Below the pieces are notes generated by a model that saw only the letters and a list, made by a program, of their open reading frames with translations, was not told the DNA's origin and did not search any database. A stretch of 48,472 nt of DNA. Source: an uncultured Flavobacteriales bacterium. GTDB taxonomy: Bacteria; Bacteroidota; Bacteroidia; Flavobacteriales; BACL11. Every line of letters starts with the position of its first letter. Position 1 is the stretch's first letter. Where the stretch lies: NCBI GenBank assembly GCA_905478185.1, contig CAJQHO010000051.1, forward strand, positions 1-48,472, written 5' to 3'. Made by a program: the position numbers and the translations under genes. Shown piece by piece: positions 24,513 through 33,427 of the stretch.

Positions 24513-25586
24513 TTGAAGAAAAGAAGAAAATTTAAGAAAAAATCAGGTTTTAGAAAATTTCTAATTTCATTTTTAGTATTAGTTCTTTTGGGAGGTGGAG
24601 GAATGGTATATGAATTGTACTCTAGAGTATATAATCCTAATATTATTTTTGCTGAAGATACTAAAGAAAAGTATATTTATATTCCAACTTCTTCTGATTT
24701 CACTAAGGTAGTTGAGGTCTTATCAGAGAATGGATTGTTGATTAATTCCAATTCTTTTGAGTGGTTAGCAAAACAAAAGAAATACACTAAGAACATTAAG
24801 CCTGGTAGGTATAAAATTGACAGAGCATTAAATAATAATGAATTGATTAATTTATTGCGCTCTGGTAGACAAACTCCTATAAAAGTTACTTTTAATAATT
24901 TGCGAACAAAAGAACAATTAGTAGGTAAAATTTCAAGCCAAATTGAAGCAGATTCTTTAACATTATTAAATTATATTTCTGACACTTTGTTTCAGCAGAA
25001 ACTTGGTTTATCAGATGATAATGTGGCTTGTATCTTTATTCCTAATACTTATGAGTTTTATTGGAATACTTCAGCAGATCAATTTGTAAAAAGAATGCTA
25101 AAAGAATATCAAAAATTCTGGAATAATGACAGAAAAGCAAAGGCTAATAAGATTAAATTAAATTATTATGAGGTGGCTACTTTGGCATCAATAGTCGAAA
25201 AAGAGCAAAACATCAAAAGAGATGAACGACCAGAAATTGCTGGTTTATATTTGAACAGAATTAAAAAGAAAATGAAGTTGGAATCTGACCCTACTTTAAT
25301 TTTTGCATTGGGAGATTTTACTATCAAAAGAGTACTGAATAAAGACAAAAAAGTTGATTCCCCTTTTAACACTTATAAACATAAAGGTTTGCCACCAGGT
25401 CCTATTTGTATTCCCTCTATCAACTCAATTGATGCAGTATTGAATGCAAGTAATCATAAATATATTTTTATGTGTGCAAAAGAAGACTTTTCCGGCTATC
25501 ATAATTTTGCAAAAACCTACGCTAAGCACCTCATAAATGCGCGTAAATATCAAAAAGCACTAAATAAGAGGAAAATAATGCGTTAA
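24513..25586 (+). CDS. mltG: Endolytic murein transglycosylase MltG
   Basis: A 357-residue inner-membrane enzyme that cleaves nascent peptidoglycan strands and sets glycan length. A Lys/Arg-rich cytoplasmic N-terminus is followed by one transmembrane helix (about 14-33), a LysM-like part, and the YceG catalytic domain with ASIVEKEQN; Glu229 is the expected catalytic Glu. ESDPT and the final KGLPPGPICIPS are further family marks. The start is TTG at 24513, right after the upstream stop; the next in-frame ATG (about residue 31) would remove the membrane helix, so TTG is favoured. Confidence 0.93.
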   Translation: MKKRRKFKKKSGFRKFLISFLVLVLLGGGGMVYELYSRVYNPNIIFAEDTKEKYIYIPTSSDFTKVVEVLSENGLLINSNSFEWLAKQKKYTKNIKPGRYKIDRALNNNELINLLRSGRQTPIKVTFNNLRTKEQLVGKISSQIEADSLTLLNYISDTLFQQKLGLSDDNVACIFIPNTYEFYWNTSADQFVKRMLKEYQKFWNNDRKAKANKIKLNYYEVATLASIVEKEQNIKRDERPEIAGLYLNRIKKKMKLESDPTLIFALGDFTIKRVLNKDKKVDSPFNTYKHKGLPPGPICIPSINSIDAVLNASNHKYIFMCAKEDFSGYHNFAKTYAKHLINARKYQKALNKRKIMR

Positions 25587-25620
25587 TTTTTTAATTTCGC
25601 ATCCTTTTAAAACAAGTAAA

Positions 25621-27021
25621 ATGACAAAAATTAAGTTTGGAACAGATGGTTGGAGAGCAATCATTGCAAAAGAATATACTACCGATAATGTAGCAAGAGT
25701 AAGTATTGCTGTAGCTGATTGGTTAAATGAAAATAATGATAACCCTTCAGTAGTAATTGGACATGATTGCCGTTTTTCTGGTGAGATGTTTGCAGAAACA
25801 GCTGCAAAGGTTTTAGCATCAAACGGTGTGTTGGTTAAAATTGCAAAAGGCTTTGTTTCTACTCCAATGGTTTCCTTGGGTGTGGTAAAGGAAAAAGCAT
25901 CTTTGGGTGTTGTAATTACAGCTTCTCATAATCCACCTGCATATAATGGCTTTAAACTTAAAGGTGATTTTGGAGGTCCATTATTACCTGTTGATATTAC
26001 TGATGTAGAAAATAGAATTCCTGAAAGTAATTCTGTTGATTTAGATGTAATTTCCATAGAAAGTTTAGTTACTGAAGGAAAAATTATTTATGTTGATTTA
26101 GAAGAAATGTATTGCAAACATGCTGAGGCTAATTTTGATTTAGATGTTATTAATAATTCTGATATGAATTTTGCTTATGATGCAATGTTTGGTGCTGGAA
26201 TGAGTGCGATAAAATGTCTTTTGCCAAAAGCTACTTTATTGCATTGTGATGATAACCCTGGTTTTTTAGGTATTGCTCCTGAGCCAATTCATAGAAATTT
26301 ACAAGAGTTTTCTGATTTGATGAAAAACAATGATTTGGATTGTGGATTGGCTACAGATGGTGATGCAGATAGAATTGGGCTTTATGATAGTAAAGGTAAC
26401 TTTGTTGACTCTCATCATATTATCCTTTTATTGATTCACTATATGGTGAAATATAAAGGAATGAAAGGAAAAGTAGTTACAGCATTTTCTTGTTCAGTAA
26501 AAGTTGAACAAATGTGTAAGTATTATGGACTGGAACAAGAAACTGTTCAGATTGGCTTTAAGCATATTGCAGGCAAAATGATAACAGAAGATGTATTGTT
26601 AGGTGGTGAAGAATCTGGTGGAATTGCTACTGCTGGTCATATTCCTGAGAGAGATGGTATTTGGATGGGATTAATCTTGTTCGAGTTTATGGCTAAATCA
26701 GGTAAATCATTGGAAGATTTAATTGCAGAAGTATATGAAATTGTTGGTCCTTTCGCTTTTGAGCGTATCGATCTACATATTGATAATGAAACTAAATTAA
26801 AAATTATAGAAGATTGTAAAACAGGTATGTTTACTAAGTTTGGTAAATATGAAGTGGAAAGAATTGAAACAACTGATGGCTTCAAATTCTTCTTTGATGC
26901 TGACACTTGGTTAATGATACGTCCTTCTGGTACTGAGCCAGTCTTAAGAACTTATGCAGAGGCTTCAACTCAAGAGAAAGTATTTGATATTTTAGCTGAT
27001 TGTAAAGCTACAATCTTATAA
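25621..27021 (+). CDS. Phosphoglucomutase/phosphomannomutase family protein
   Basis: A 466-residue alpha-D-phosphohexomutase. The phosphoserine is Ser102 in TASHNPPAYNGFK, the Mg-binding loop DGDADR is at 246-251, the sugar-binding loop is GGEESGG and the phosphate-binding loop RPSGTEP is near the C-terminus, so all four active-site loops are intact. It interconverts hexose 1- and 6-phosphates; the sequence alone does not decide between glucose, mannose and glucosamine substrates, although the envelope-gene context would suit GlmM-like or PgcA-like roles. A near-consensus -7 box (TAATTTCG, 25592-25599) lies 21 bases upstream, so it may have its own promoter within the run. Confidence 0.9.
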   Translation: MTKIKFGTDGWRAIIAKEYTTDNVARVSIAVADWLNENNDNPSVVIGHDCRFSGEMFAETAAKVLASNGVLVKIAKGFVSTPMVSLGVVKEKASLGVVITASHNPPAYNGFKLKGDFGGPLLPVDITDVENRIPESNSVDLDVISIESLVTEGKIIYVDLEEMYCKHAEANFDLDVINNSDMNFAYDAMFGAGMSAIKCLLPKATLLHCDDNPGFLGIAPEPIHRNLQEFSDLMKNNDLDCGLATDGDADRIGLYDSKGNFVDSHHIILLLIHYMVKYKGMKGKVVTAFSCSVKVEQMCKYYGLEQETVQIGFKHIAGKMITEDVLLGGEESGGIATAGHIPERDGIWMGLILFEFMAKSGKSLEDLIAEVYEIVGPFAFERIDLHIDNETKLKIIEDCKTGMFTKFGKYEVERIETTDGFKFFFDADTWLMIRPSGTEPVLRTYAEASTQEKVFDILADCKATIL

Positions 27022-27936
27022 ATGAAACAGCTTTTTCTGATATTATTTTCATGTATTTTATTGACTGTAAATGCTCAGGATTGGAATATTCCCAAAGTAG
27101 GTGATGGTGGCTGGGAGGTAGAGCAAGAATTTACTTTAAATAAGAAAAGAAGAAACATTCTTTTAATTTCAGAGGCAAGTGCTTATACTGTTGCTTTGGT
27201 TGGTTTAAATCAGCTTTGGTATGCTGATTATCCTAAGAGTAGTTTCCATTTTATTAATGATAATGAAGAATGGTTGCAAATGGATAAAATGGGGCATATG
27301 TCAGCATCCTATTATACAGGTGTTGCAGGAATTAAGGCTTATGAATGGGCAGGTTTTAGTCGTAAAAATGCTATTTGGTATGGAGGTATGACGGGTTCAA
27401 TTTTCTTAACTGTTATTGAGGTTTTAGATGGAACATCAGAGCAGTGGGGTGCGTCATCAGGAGATTTAATTGCTAATACTACAGGCTCGCTATTAGCAAT
27501 AGGACAAGCACTTAAATGGAACGAGCAAAGAATACAGTTGAAGTATAGTTACAGCCCTTCTAATATTTCTGCCAAGAATCCAGAACAACTTGGATCAAAT
27601 CATTTAGAAAGAGTATTGAAAGATTATAACGGCCAAACTTATTGGCTTACCTTAAATCTTAAGTCTTTATTGCAGATAGAAAATTCAGATTTTCCAAGTT
27701 GGCTTAGTTTAGCATTAGGTTATGGTGCTGATGAAATGGTAAATCCATATCATGAAGAAGGTAATGCGGAAAGATATAGACAATTTTTAATGTCATTTGA
27801 TGTTGATTTGAATAAGATTAAAACAAAAAACAAAACTCTGAATTCTGTGTTGCATACTTTCGGCTTCTTGAAATTTCCAACACCTGCAATCCAATATACA
27901 AATGGAAATATCTTTTTCCACCCAATTTATTACTAA
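27022..27936 (+). CDS. DUF2279 family secreted protein
   Basis: A 304-residue protein with a signal peptide (1-18, ending VNAQ). The middle part (about 55-165) with LQMDKMGHMSASYYTG, YEWAGFSRKNAIWYGG and SGDLIANTTGS fits DUF2279, a Bacteroidota family that resembles YfiM-like lipoproteins with short membrane-associated helices. Likely periplasmic or outer-membrane associated; function unknown. It starts at the base following the phosphohexomutase stop and shares one base with the Smr gene, so the three form one unit. Confidence 0.8.
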   Translation: MKQLFLILFSCILLTVNAQDWNIPKVGDGGWEVEQEFTLNKKRRNILLISEASAYTVALVGLNQLWYADYPKSSFHFINDNEEWLQMDKMGHMSASYYTGVAGIKAYEWAGFSRKNAIWYGGMTGSIFLTVIEVLDGTSEQWGASSGDLIANTTGSLLAIGQALKWNEQRIQLKYSYSPSNISAKNPEQLGSNHLERVLKDYNGQTYWLTLNLKSLLQIENSDFPSWLSLALGYGADEMVNPYHEEGNAERYRQFLMSFDVDLNKIKTKNKTLNSVLHTFGFLKFPTPAIQYTNGNIFFHPIYY

Positions 27937-28442
27937 TGGATTTTAAGATTGGCGATAAAGTGCTTTTTAAGAATGAAAACCTAAAAGGTGAGGTTATAAA
28001 GATTAATTCTAATTATAAACTTACTGTGCTTTCATCTGATGGTTTTGAGCTTAATGTAGCTATAAAAGATTTGGTTAAAATTGAGAAAGGAACTGATAAA
28101 GCGACTTCTTATGGTGAGTATACTTACACTAAGGATGTTGATAGAAGAACTTCAAAATCACAAAAAAGACAAAAAAGCCAAACAGTATTAAAAGTTGATT
28201 TACATATAGAATTGCTTACTTCTAACTATCATTATTTGGATAATTTTGAAATTGTACAAATGCAGCTAAACGAATGTCATAAGAAGATTCAACAAGCGAT
28301 AAATTCCAATATCTCAAAACTTATTATAGTTCATGGAATAGGTACTGGTGTTCTGAAATCAGAAGTGCATAAGTTACTCAGAAATTATAAGCTTAGATTC
28401 TATTTATCAAAAGATGCAGGAGCCACTGAAGTGATGATTTAA
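27936..28442 (+). CDS. Smr domain protein with N-terminal SH3-like domain
   Basis: A 168-residue cytoplasmic protein. The N-terminal 45 residues (FKIGDKVLFKNENLKGEV) look like an SH3-like beta barrel; a basic linker follows, and residues 85-168 form a Smr (small MutS-related) domain with VDLHIE and IIVHGIGTGVLKSEVH, the LDxH- and HGxG-type motifs of the family. Smr domains bind or cut nucleic acids; in bacteria some cleave mRNA at collided ribosomes. Bacteroidota commonly have this short two-domain form (DUF2027-Smr). Its stop overlaps the 3' end of the convergent TlpA-like gene by 4 bases. Confidence 0.85.
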   Translation: MDFKIGDKVLFKNENLKGEVIKINSNYKLTVLSSDGFELNVAIKDLVKIEKGTDKATSYGEYTYTKDVDRRTSKSQKRQKSQTVLKVDLHIELLTSNYHYLDNFEIVQMQLNECHKKIQQAINSNISKLIIVHGIGTGVLKSEVHKLLRNYKLRFYLSKDAGATEVMI

Positions 28443-29908
28443 TTCCCCTCTAATCGGCTAATTATCTCAACTATTTGGGTGTGAGTAATCCTCTTTGCAA
28501 TAATCTTTTTGTCTTTGTCAAGTAAGTAAATAACTGGAGTAGAGTAGATGTCATATTTATCCCGCCAGTCGCTACTAGCTACAGGATTCCCCTCCTCATC
28601 ATGATTAATATCAGCAACATTAGTCCAATCTCCAGTTTCTTGAGCGTTAATAAATTTCTTCCATTCATTTTTATCAAATTCAGTTGCTACTGCAAAAGTC
28701 TTTATGTCATACCCAACTGAAGTTAATGAGTCTACATCATTTTTAATTTTTGGAATCTCTTTTTTACAATGTCCACAAGTTGGTCCAAAGAAAACAAGCA
28801 CAGTATAATCAGCTTTTATTTCTTGTAAAGTATGCAGAACTCCAGACGTATCTTTCATAAAGGGTCTTCCATAAAAATCAAGAAATTCTGATGCTTTTCT
28901 TCCAATTAAATTTGGAGCAATTTTCTGAGCTCTATCTGCTATTTTAACTAGTTGAGTAGAATCTACCCAATCACATTGATTTGTGATGTAGTAATTTTCG
29001 ACCATGTGTACAAAAACAGCATCCATACCCATAATTTTTGATCTCTCATAAGTTGAAGTAATGTAAGAAACTACATATTGGAAAATCTCACTATTAGCTC
29101 TTGAATGTTCTACTAAAACATCAGCAGATACATTAATAGAGTCAGGATGTTTAGCGGTTAGTTTATCTAAATATTGATCCATTTTACTGTAGAAAATAGG
29201 AGTTCTTAGCATTCTTTCATCAGAGAAATCAATATTATCCCAAAAGTGTTTTTTGTAAAATCTGTAAGGAAAAGTTTTGTCAGGATTTCCTAAACTATCT
29301 AAAGGCGATTCAGGAATAACGGGTTCAGTAGTTGCGTTAATTATTTTTGCAAAGAATTTATCAGAGTTATTTTTTATAAAGTTATAGCGAAATTCTTTAA
29401 CCTTCTTGTCAACTTCTGAAGCTTTTTCTTGCAATGCTTTTTTATTTTCTCCTTCTGCAGTTTCAAGTTGTTTTCTTAAAGGAGTAACCTCTTTTTGCAT
29501 ATCCGTTATAAAGTTAAGGTACTCATAAAATGCAGGGTTTTCTTTAGAATTTTTGAAAGTCATTGCTCCAACTAAATCATCTGATTTAGTTGTGAATGAG
29601 AAATGTTGCTCAGAAACAATAATATCAAAATACCTGCTCTCTGATAAAACTACTAGGTACATTCCACCTTTCAGTTTTTCATCACCTTCAAAAATGAATT
29701 TACCATTTACTACATTGGCTGTATCGGTTGCATATTGTTTTCCTCCAAAATAGTACGCAAGCATCACAGTTGAATCTTTCAATCCACTTACTGTTCCTGT
29801 AATTTTATATCCCTCTTTTTTTTGTTGTAAAAGTTCTGCTAAAGTTTGAGAGTTAGATGTTAAAGAGAATGTGACAACTGCAATTAATAAAAATATTTTT
29901 TTCATCAT
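28439..29908 (-). CDS. TlpA-like thioredoxin-fold protein with DUF4369 and DUF5106-like regions
   Basis: A 489-residue periplasmic protein. After a signal peptide (about 1-20) come a DUF4369-like beta domain (about 35-125, with the KDSTVMLAYYFGGK segment), a helical DUF5106-like middle part (about 130-330) and a C-terminal thioredoxin fold (about 340-489) whose active site is GPTCGHCKKE with Cys378 and Cys381. The fold suits disulfide exchange in the periplasm, for example reduction of client cysteines or cytochrome maturation; many c-type haem proteins and Cys-rich secreted proteins in this window would need such help, but that link is inference. Starts at 29908 or 29905 are equivalent. Confidence 0.88.
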   Translation of the reverse strand: MMKKIFLLIAVVTFSLTSNSQTLAELLQQKKEGYKITGTVSGLKDSTVMLAYYFGGKQYATDTANVVNGKFIFEGDEKLKGGMYLVVLSESRYFDIIVSEQHFSFTTKSDDLVGAMTFKNSKENPAFYEYLNFITDMQKEVTPLRKQLETAEGENKKALQEKASEVDKKVKEFRYNFIKNNSDKFFAKIINATTEPVIPESPLDSLGNPDKTFPYRFYKKHFWDNIDFSDERMLRTPIFYSKMDQYLDKLTAKHPDSINVSADVLVEHSRANSEIFQYVVSYITSTYERSKIMGMDAVFVHMVENYYITNQCDWVDSTQLVKIADRAQKIAPNLIGRKASEFLDFYGRPFMKDTSGVLHTLQEIKADYTVLVFFGPTCGHCKKEIPKIKNDVDSLTSVGYDIKTFAVATEFDKNEWKKFINAQETGDWTNVADINHDEEGNPVASSDWRDKYDIYSTPVIYLLDKDKKIIAKRITHTQIVEIISRLEGN

Positions 29909-29925
29909 TTTTTAATTTAGGTTTG

Positions 29926-29933
29926 CAAAATTA
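29926..29933 (-). promoter_or_regulatory. TAnnTTTG -7 box of the TlpA-like gene
   Basis: The reverse strand reads TAATTTTG, an exact match, 17 bases before the ATG at 29908. Confidence 0.6.
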
Positions 29934-29959
29934 AGAATCTTAACGAAAACTACTAATTT

Positions 29960-30835
29960 CTATTGTTTGTTTTTCAGATATCCGTCTAAAAATACTATTC
30001 CAATAATAATAGTGCTCCCAACATAGAATGATGTGCTCATAAGTTCAGATTCACCAAATATAAGTAATGCAAGAATTATACTGTAGATTGGCTCTAGATT
30101 TATAGCCATTATTAGTGAAAAAGGGGTGATGTGTCGCATTATTTCAGTCATCCAAACAAAAACCATTGCTGTACAAAGTGTCCCTAGTATGAAAAGATAA
30201 CTAAAGTCAGTTATTGATATTGTTGAAGTGAAAACAGAATAATCCTTTTGCAGTAGTAAAATTCCACTTATGATAATTAACCCAGAGAGCATTTCAATCA
30301 TGGTAATTTGTGCCGCTCCTACCTTTTTGATATACTTAGCATTAAACAAGGTAAATAAAGTGCCTAAAAGTGCAGCCATTATCCCATAAAAATATCCCCA
30401 GAAATATTGTGTTTCCATTCCCATTACAAAACCTAAGGCGATAATTACAATTACTCCCATTACTACTTCATATCCCAATAATTTTCTCTTAAAGAATAAT
30501 GGTTCAATTACTGCAGAAAATAGGGAGGATGTTGCCAAACAAACAACAGCTACTGATACTGTTGATACTTTTATTGATTCAAAAAAACATAACCAATGAA
30601 AGGTTACTAATGCGCCAACTCCCATTATCCCAAAGAAATCTTTTTTATTAACGCAAAATAATTGTTTCTTAAATGCTAAAAAAATGGCAAGACTTAAAAA
30701 AGCGATCCCCATTCTGTACCAGACTAAATGAATAGTGTCTAAAGAAATAAGTTTCCCCAAGACACCTGTTAGTCCCAATATTACCACCATTATATGTAGT
30801 GAGGTAAGTTTGTATTTAGCGAGTATGTGATACAT
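29960..30835 (-). CDS. EamA/DMT family transporter
   Basis: A 291-residue integral membrane protein with about ten transmembrane helices in two EamA repeats (about 5-135 and 145-285). The segment LEPIYSIILALLIFGE near the end of the second repeat is typical of this drug/metabolite transporter superfamily. Members export amino acids, nucleosides or metabolites; substrate cannot be assigned. A one-mismatch -7 box (30858-30865, reverse strand TATTATTG) lies upstream, interlocked with the yaaA promoter on the other strand. Confidence 0.88.
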   Translation of the reverse strand: MYHILAKYKLTSLHIMVVILGLTGVLGKLISLDTIHLVWYRMGIAFLSLAIFLAFKKQLFCVNKKDFFGIMGVGALVTFHWLCFFESIKVSTVSVAVVCLATSSLFSAVIEPLFFKRKLLGYEVVMGVIVIIALGFVMGMETQYFWGYFYGIMAALLGTLFTLFNAKYIKKVGAAQITMIEMLSGLIIISGILLLQKDYSVFTSTISITDFSYLFILGTLCTAMVFVWMTEIMRHITPFSLIMAINLEPIYSIILALLIFGESELMSTSFYVGSTIIIGIVFLDGYLKNKQ

Positions 30836-30847
30836 GAATTAAATTGA

Positions 30848-30855
30848 TAATTTTG
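30848..30855 (+). promoter_or_regulatory. TAnnTTTG -7 box of yaaA
   Basis: TAATTTTG, an exact match, 20 bases before the yaaA ATG and only 2 bases from a near-consensus box on the opposite strand, so divergent transcription of yaaA and the EamA gene would compete. Confidence 0.55.
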
Positions 30856-30875
30856 TGCAATAATACAATATAAGA

Positions 30876-31616
30876 ATGAAGATAATTATTTCTCCAGCTA
30901 AAAAACTAGATACTTCTGTAAAAGTACAGAATAGTAAAATGAATACTTCATTTTTAGGTGAATCTACAAAGTTGATTCAGACTCTGAAAGGAAAGAGTAT
31001 TTCGGAACTAAAAGATTTAATGGGTCTAAGTGATAATTTGGCTCAACTTAATTGGCAAAGGTTTCAGGATTGGGATATTGAAAATAGGAACACTTACAAA
31101 GCTCTTGAATTGTTTAACGGTGCTGTTTATGAAGGGGTAAATGCAAAAAAATTTAATAAGTCGGATAATGATTTTGCTCAAAATAATTTAAGAATACTTT
31201 CTGGTTTGTATGGTATATTAAAGCCAAATGATTTGATTTTACCTTATAGATTAGAAATGGGTACCAAGTTGAAAACAATAAAAGGAAATAACTTATATAG
31301 ATTCTGGCAAGATAAATTGTATCAAAATATCGTAGAAGAGTTAAATAATGAAGTATTAATTAATTTAGCTTCAAACGAGTATTCTAAAGTTTTAAAGCTG
31401 AATAAGATAAAATCTGAGGTGATAACTCCAGTTTTTAAGGATTATAAAAATGGTAAATTAAAAGTTATTTCATTTTTTGCAAAAAGAGCAAGAGGTGAAA
31501 TGGTTAATTTTATAATAAAAAATAGAATCACAAGCCCTGAGGAATTAAAATCGTTTAAAAATAATGGATATGCATTTTCTGAGGAAAGTAATGGGCAACT
31601 TCTTTTCGCTAGATAA
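30876..31616 (+). CDS. yaaA: Peroxide stress protein YaaA (DUF328/UPF0246)
   Basis: A 246-residue cytoplasmic protein of the YaaA family, which in E. coli limits intracellular iron and DNA damage during hydrogen peroxide stress and has a DNA-binding fold. The N-terminus MKIIISPAKKLD is the family hallmark, as are FNGAVYEG, RILSGLYGILKP with YRLEMGT, and the C-terminal FAKRARGEMVNFI. Length is normal. It diverges from the EamA gene and is transcribed from its own promoter; no peroxide-response operator is recognisable by eye. Confidence 0.95.
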   Translation: MKIIISPAKKLDTSVKVQNSKMNTSFLGESTKLIQTLKGKSISELKDLMGLSDNLAQLNWQRFQDWDIENRNTYKALELFNGAVYEGVNAKKFNKSDNDFAQNNLRILSGLYGILKPNDLILPYRLEMGTKLKTIKGNNLYRFWQDKLYQNIVEELNNEVLINLASNEYSKVLKLNKIKSEVITPVFKDYKNGKLKVISFFAKRARGEMVNFIIKNRITSPEELKSFKNNGYAFSEESNGQLLFAR

Positions 31617-31701
31617 GGTGTTTTGTTTCATAAAATAATTAAGATCGGAGTATTAATGAGATGATTTTAGTATATTTACCTTCAATTTAAATCTATTTAA
31701 A

Positions 31702-33183
31702 ATGAAAAAAATATTTAAGATTTTTCTTATATTCCTTTTTTCAGGGTATTCTAATTTTATTTATTCTCAACTTACACCCTGCAATCTTACAGGAGGTAGT
31801 GTTTATGTTGATCATACTACTAGTCCTTGGATGATGAATGCAACTGTTAATGGAATGTCTCAATATAGTTATACATGGACAAATGGGGCAACAGCTAATC
31901 AAACTCCATTTTATTCTCAATGGTGTGTAAATATTTTAGATCTTATAAGTGGTTGTGATACGACTATTTGTCAAGATTGTATAGCAGATTCAACAGCAAT
32001 GTGTGGATGTAATATGATGTATATGCCTGTTTGTGGATGTGATGGAGTAATGTATCCAAATTCTTGTGTAGCTGATTGTGCAGATGTTCCATGGACTCCA
32101 GCGGTTCCTAGTGGAATTCCTGGTGGCTTTTTGCCATGTAATCAGCCTAGTTCTTGTGTAGATTCTTCTTTAATTGATTTGACAGCTATCTGTACTTTGA
32201 TATGGGATCCTGTTTGTGGTTGTGATAGTATTACATATTCTAATGATTGTCATGCGCTTAATTTTGGAGGAGTAACTTCTTGGACACAAGGACCTTGTAA
32301 TTTTACGACAAATTTTGCCTGTATGGGAGGGATAAATCCTGGAGTTACTTCATGTCAAGGTCCTGGAAATTATTCTTTAGGACAAACGTATGTTATGGCA
32401 GTTTATCCAACAATGGCAGCATGTATAGCTGATTCTTGTAATGTTATCCCACCACCTCCACCTCCTTGTGGGGTAGAACTTACTGGAGATTCTATTATTT
32501 GTAATTGGGGTAATCCTCAGATTCTTACTGCATCACCAAATTCATCAACAGTATTGCCTGTTACATATATGTGGAATACTGGGCAAACAGGACCTGTTTT
32601 AACAATTATTACCCCTGGAACTTATTGTGTAACTCAGATTGATGCTAATGGATGTATTGATACAGCATGTATTACTGTTACTGTGCAGGACATTCCAATT
32701 TATTCGGCACCATCACCACCAATCATTTGTTTGGGAGATTCTATTGTTTTAGAAATAGATACTATTGGACTTTCTAATATCATTTGGGTTCCTAATACCT
32801 TGATTACCCCACCTGTTCATAGGATTGTAGATTTCCCTATATTCACAACTACTTATGTTGTTGAAGCTGTGGATTCGGCCGGCTGTGATAGAAGAGGTGA
32901 AATAGAAGTTATTATAGACTCTTGTATAACAGGAATAATGCATATTATGTCAGCTCAAGTTTTAATTTACCCTAACCCTGCTAAAGGTAATTTGACAATT
33001 AGTATGCCAAAATTTGAAATTTTTGATTTAAGGATTTATGATATTATGGGAAGGTTAGTTTTATCAGAGGATACGATATCTCAAACCTTTATTATATCAG
33101 GCAATACTTTATCCAAGGGAAGTTACATTCTTCATTTAAGTCATGCTAAAGGAATAATAACTAAGAAGTTAATGATTGAGTAG
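31702..33183 (+). CDS. T9SS-exported protein with Kazal-like domains
   Basis: A 493-residue secreted protein with a signal peptide (about 1-22, ending IYSQ). Two Kazal-type modules are visible: MPVCGCDGVMYPNSC (about 112-126) and DPVCGCDSITYSNDC (about 170-184), the pattern of Cys-rich serine protease inhibitors. A proline run (PPPPPP, about 250) leads to two Ig/PKD-like beta domains (about 255-405, with TYMWNTGQTG and VVEAVDSAGC) and a canonical T9SS type A C-terminal domain (about 415-493: YPNPAKG, IYDIMGRLV, SKGSYILHL, KKLMIE). It may inhibit proteases at the cell surface; that is inferred from the modules. A TATATTTA box (31671-31678, one mismatch) lies upstream. Confidence 0.85.
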   Translation: MKKIFKIFLIFLFSGYSNFIYSQLTPCNLTGGSVYVDHTTSPWMMNATVNGMSQYSYTWTNGATANQTPFYSQWCVNILDLISGCDTTICQDCIADSTAMCGCNMMYMPVCGCDGVMYPNSCVADCADVPWTPAVPSGIPGGFLPCNQPSSCVDSSLIDLTAICTLIWDPVCGCDSITYSNDCHALNFGGVTSWTQGPCNFTTNFACMGGINPGVTSCQGPGNYSLGQTYVMAVYPTMAACIADSCNVIPPPPPPCGVELTGDSIICNWGNPQILTASPNSSTVLPVTYMWNTGQTGPVLTIITPGTYCVTQIDANGCIDTACITVTVQDIPIYSAPSPPIICLGDSIVLEIDTIGLSNIIWVPNTLITPPVHRIVDFPIFTTTYVVEAVDSAGCDRRGEIEVIIDSCITGIMHIMSAQVLIYPNPAKGNLTISMPKFEIFDLRIYDIMGRLVLSEDTISQTFIISGNTLSKGSYILHLSHAKGIITKKLMIE

Positions 33184-33202
33184 CTAACAATATTATTTTT
33201 AA

Positions 33203-33427
33203 ATGATTCTACTAGGAACTGGTAACAGTGAAGATGTTATTTTAATTATTCTGCTTTTATCTATATTATTAGCTATTTTGATAAATAGAAAGTTGTTTTT
33301 TAAAATATTAGCAAAGGTTAATAAATTAATAATACCTTCATTATATAAGAAGGATATTGGTAAATTAAAAAGTTACGAGAAAGTAATTTTAGGATATAGA
33401 TATTGGGTAACTAAGAATAGTTTGTAG
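33203..33427 (+). CDS. Small single-pass membrane protein
   Basis: A 74-residue protein with one hydrophobic helix (about 10-29) and a basic C-terminal half. I recognise no family. It begins 19 bases after the T9SS protein and its stop codon abuts the stop of the convergent DUF4019 gene, which fits the dense packing here and supports a real gene, but it could also be a chance frame. Confidence 0.5.
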   Translation: MILLGTGNSEDVILIILLLSILLAILINRKLFFKILAKVNKLIIPSLYKKDIGKLKSYEKVILGYRYWVTKNSL

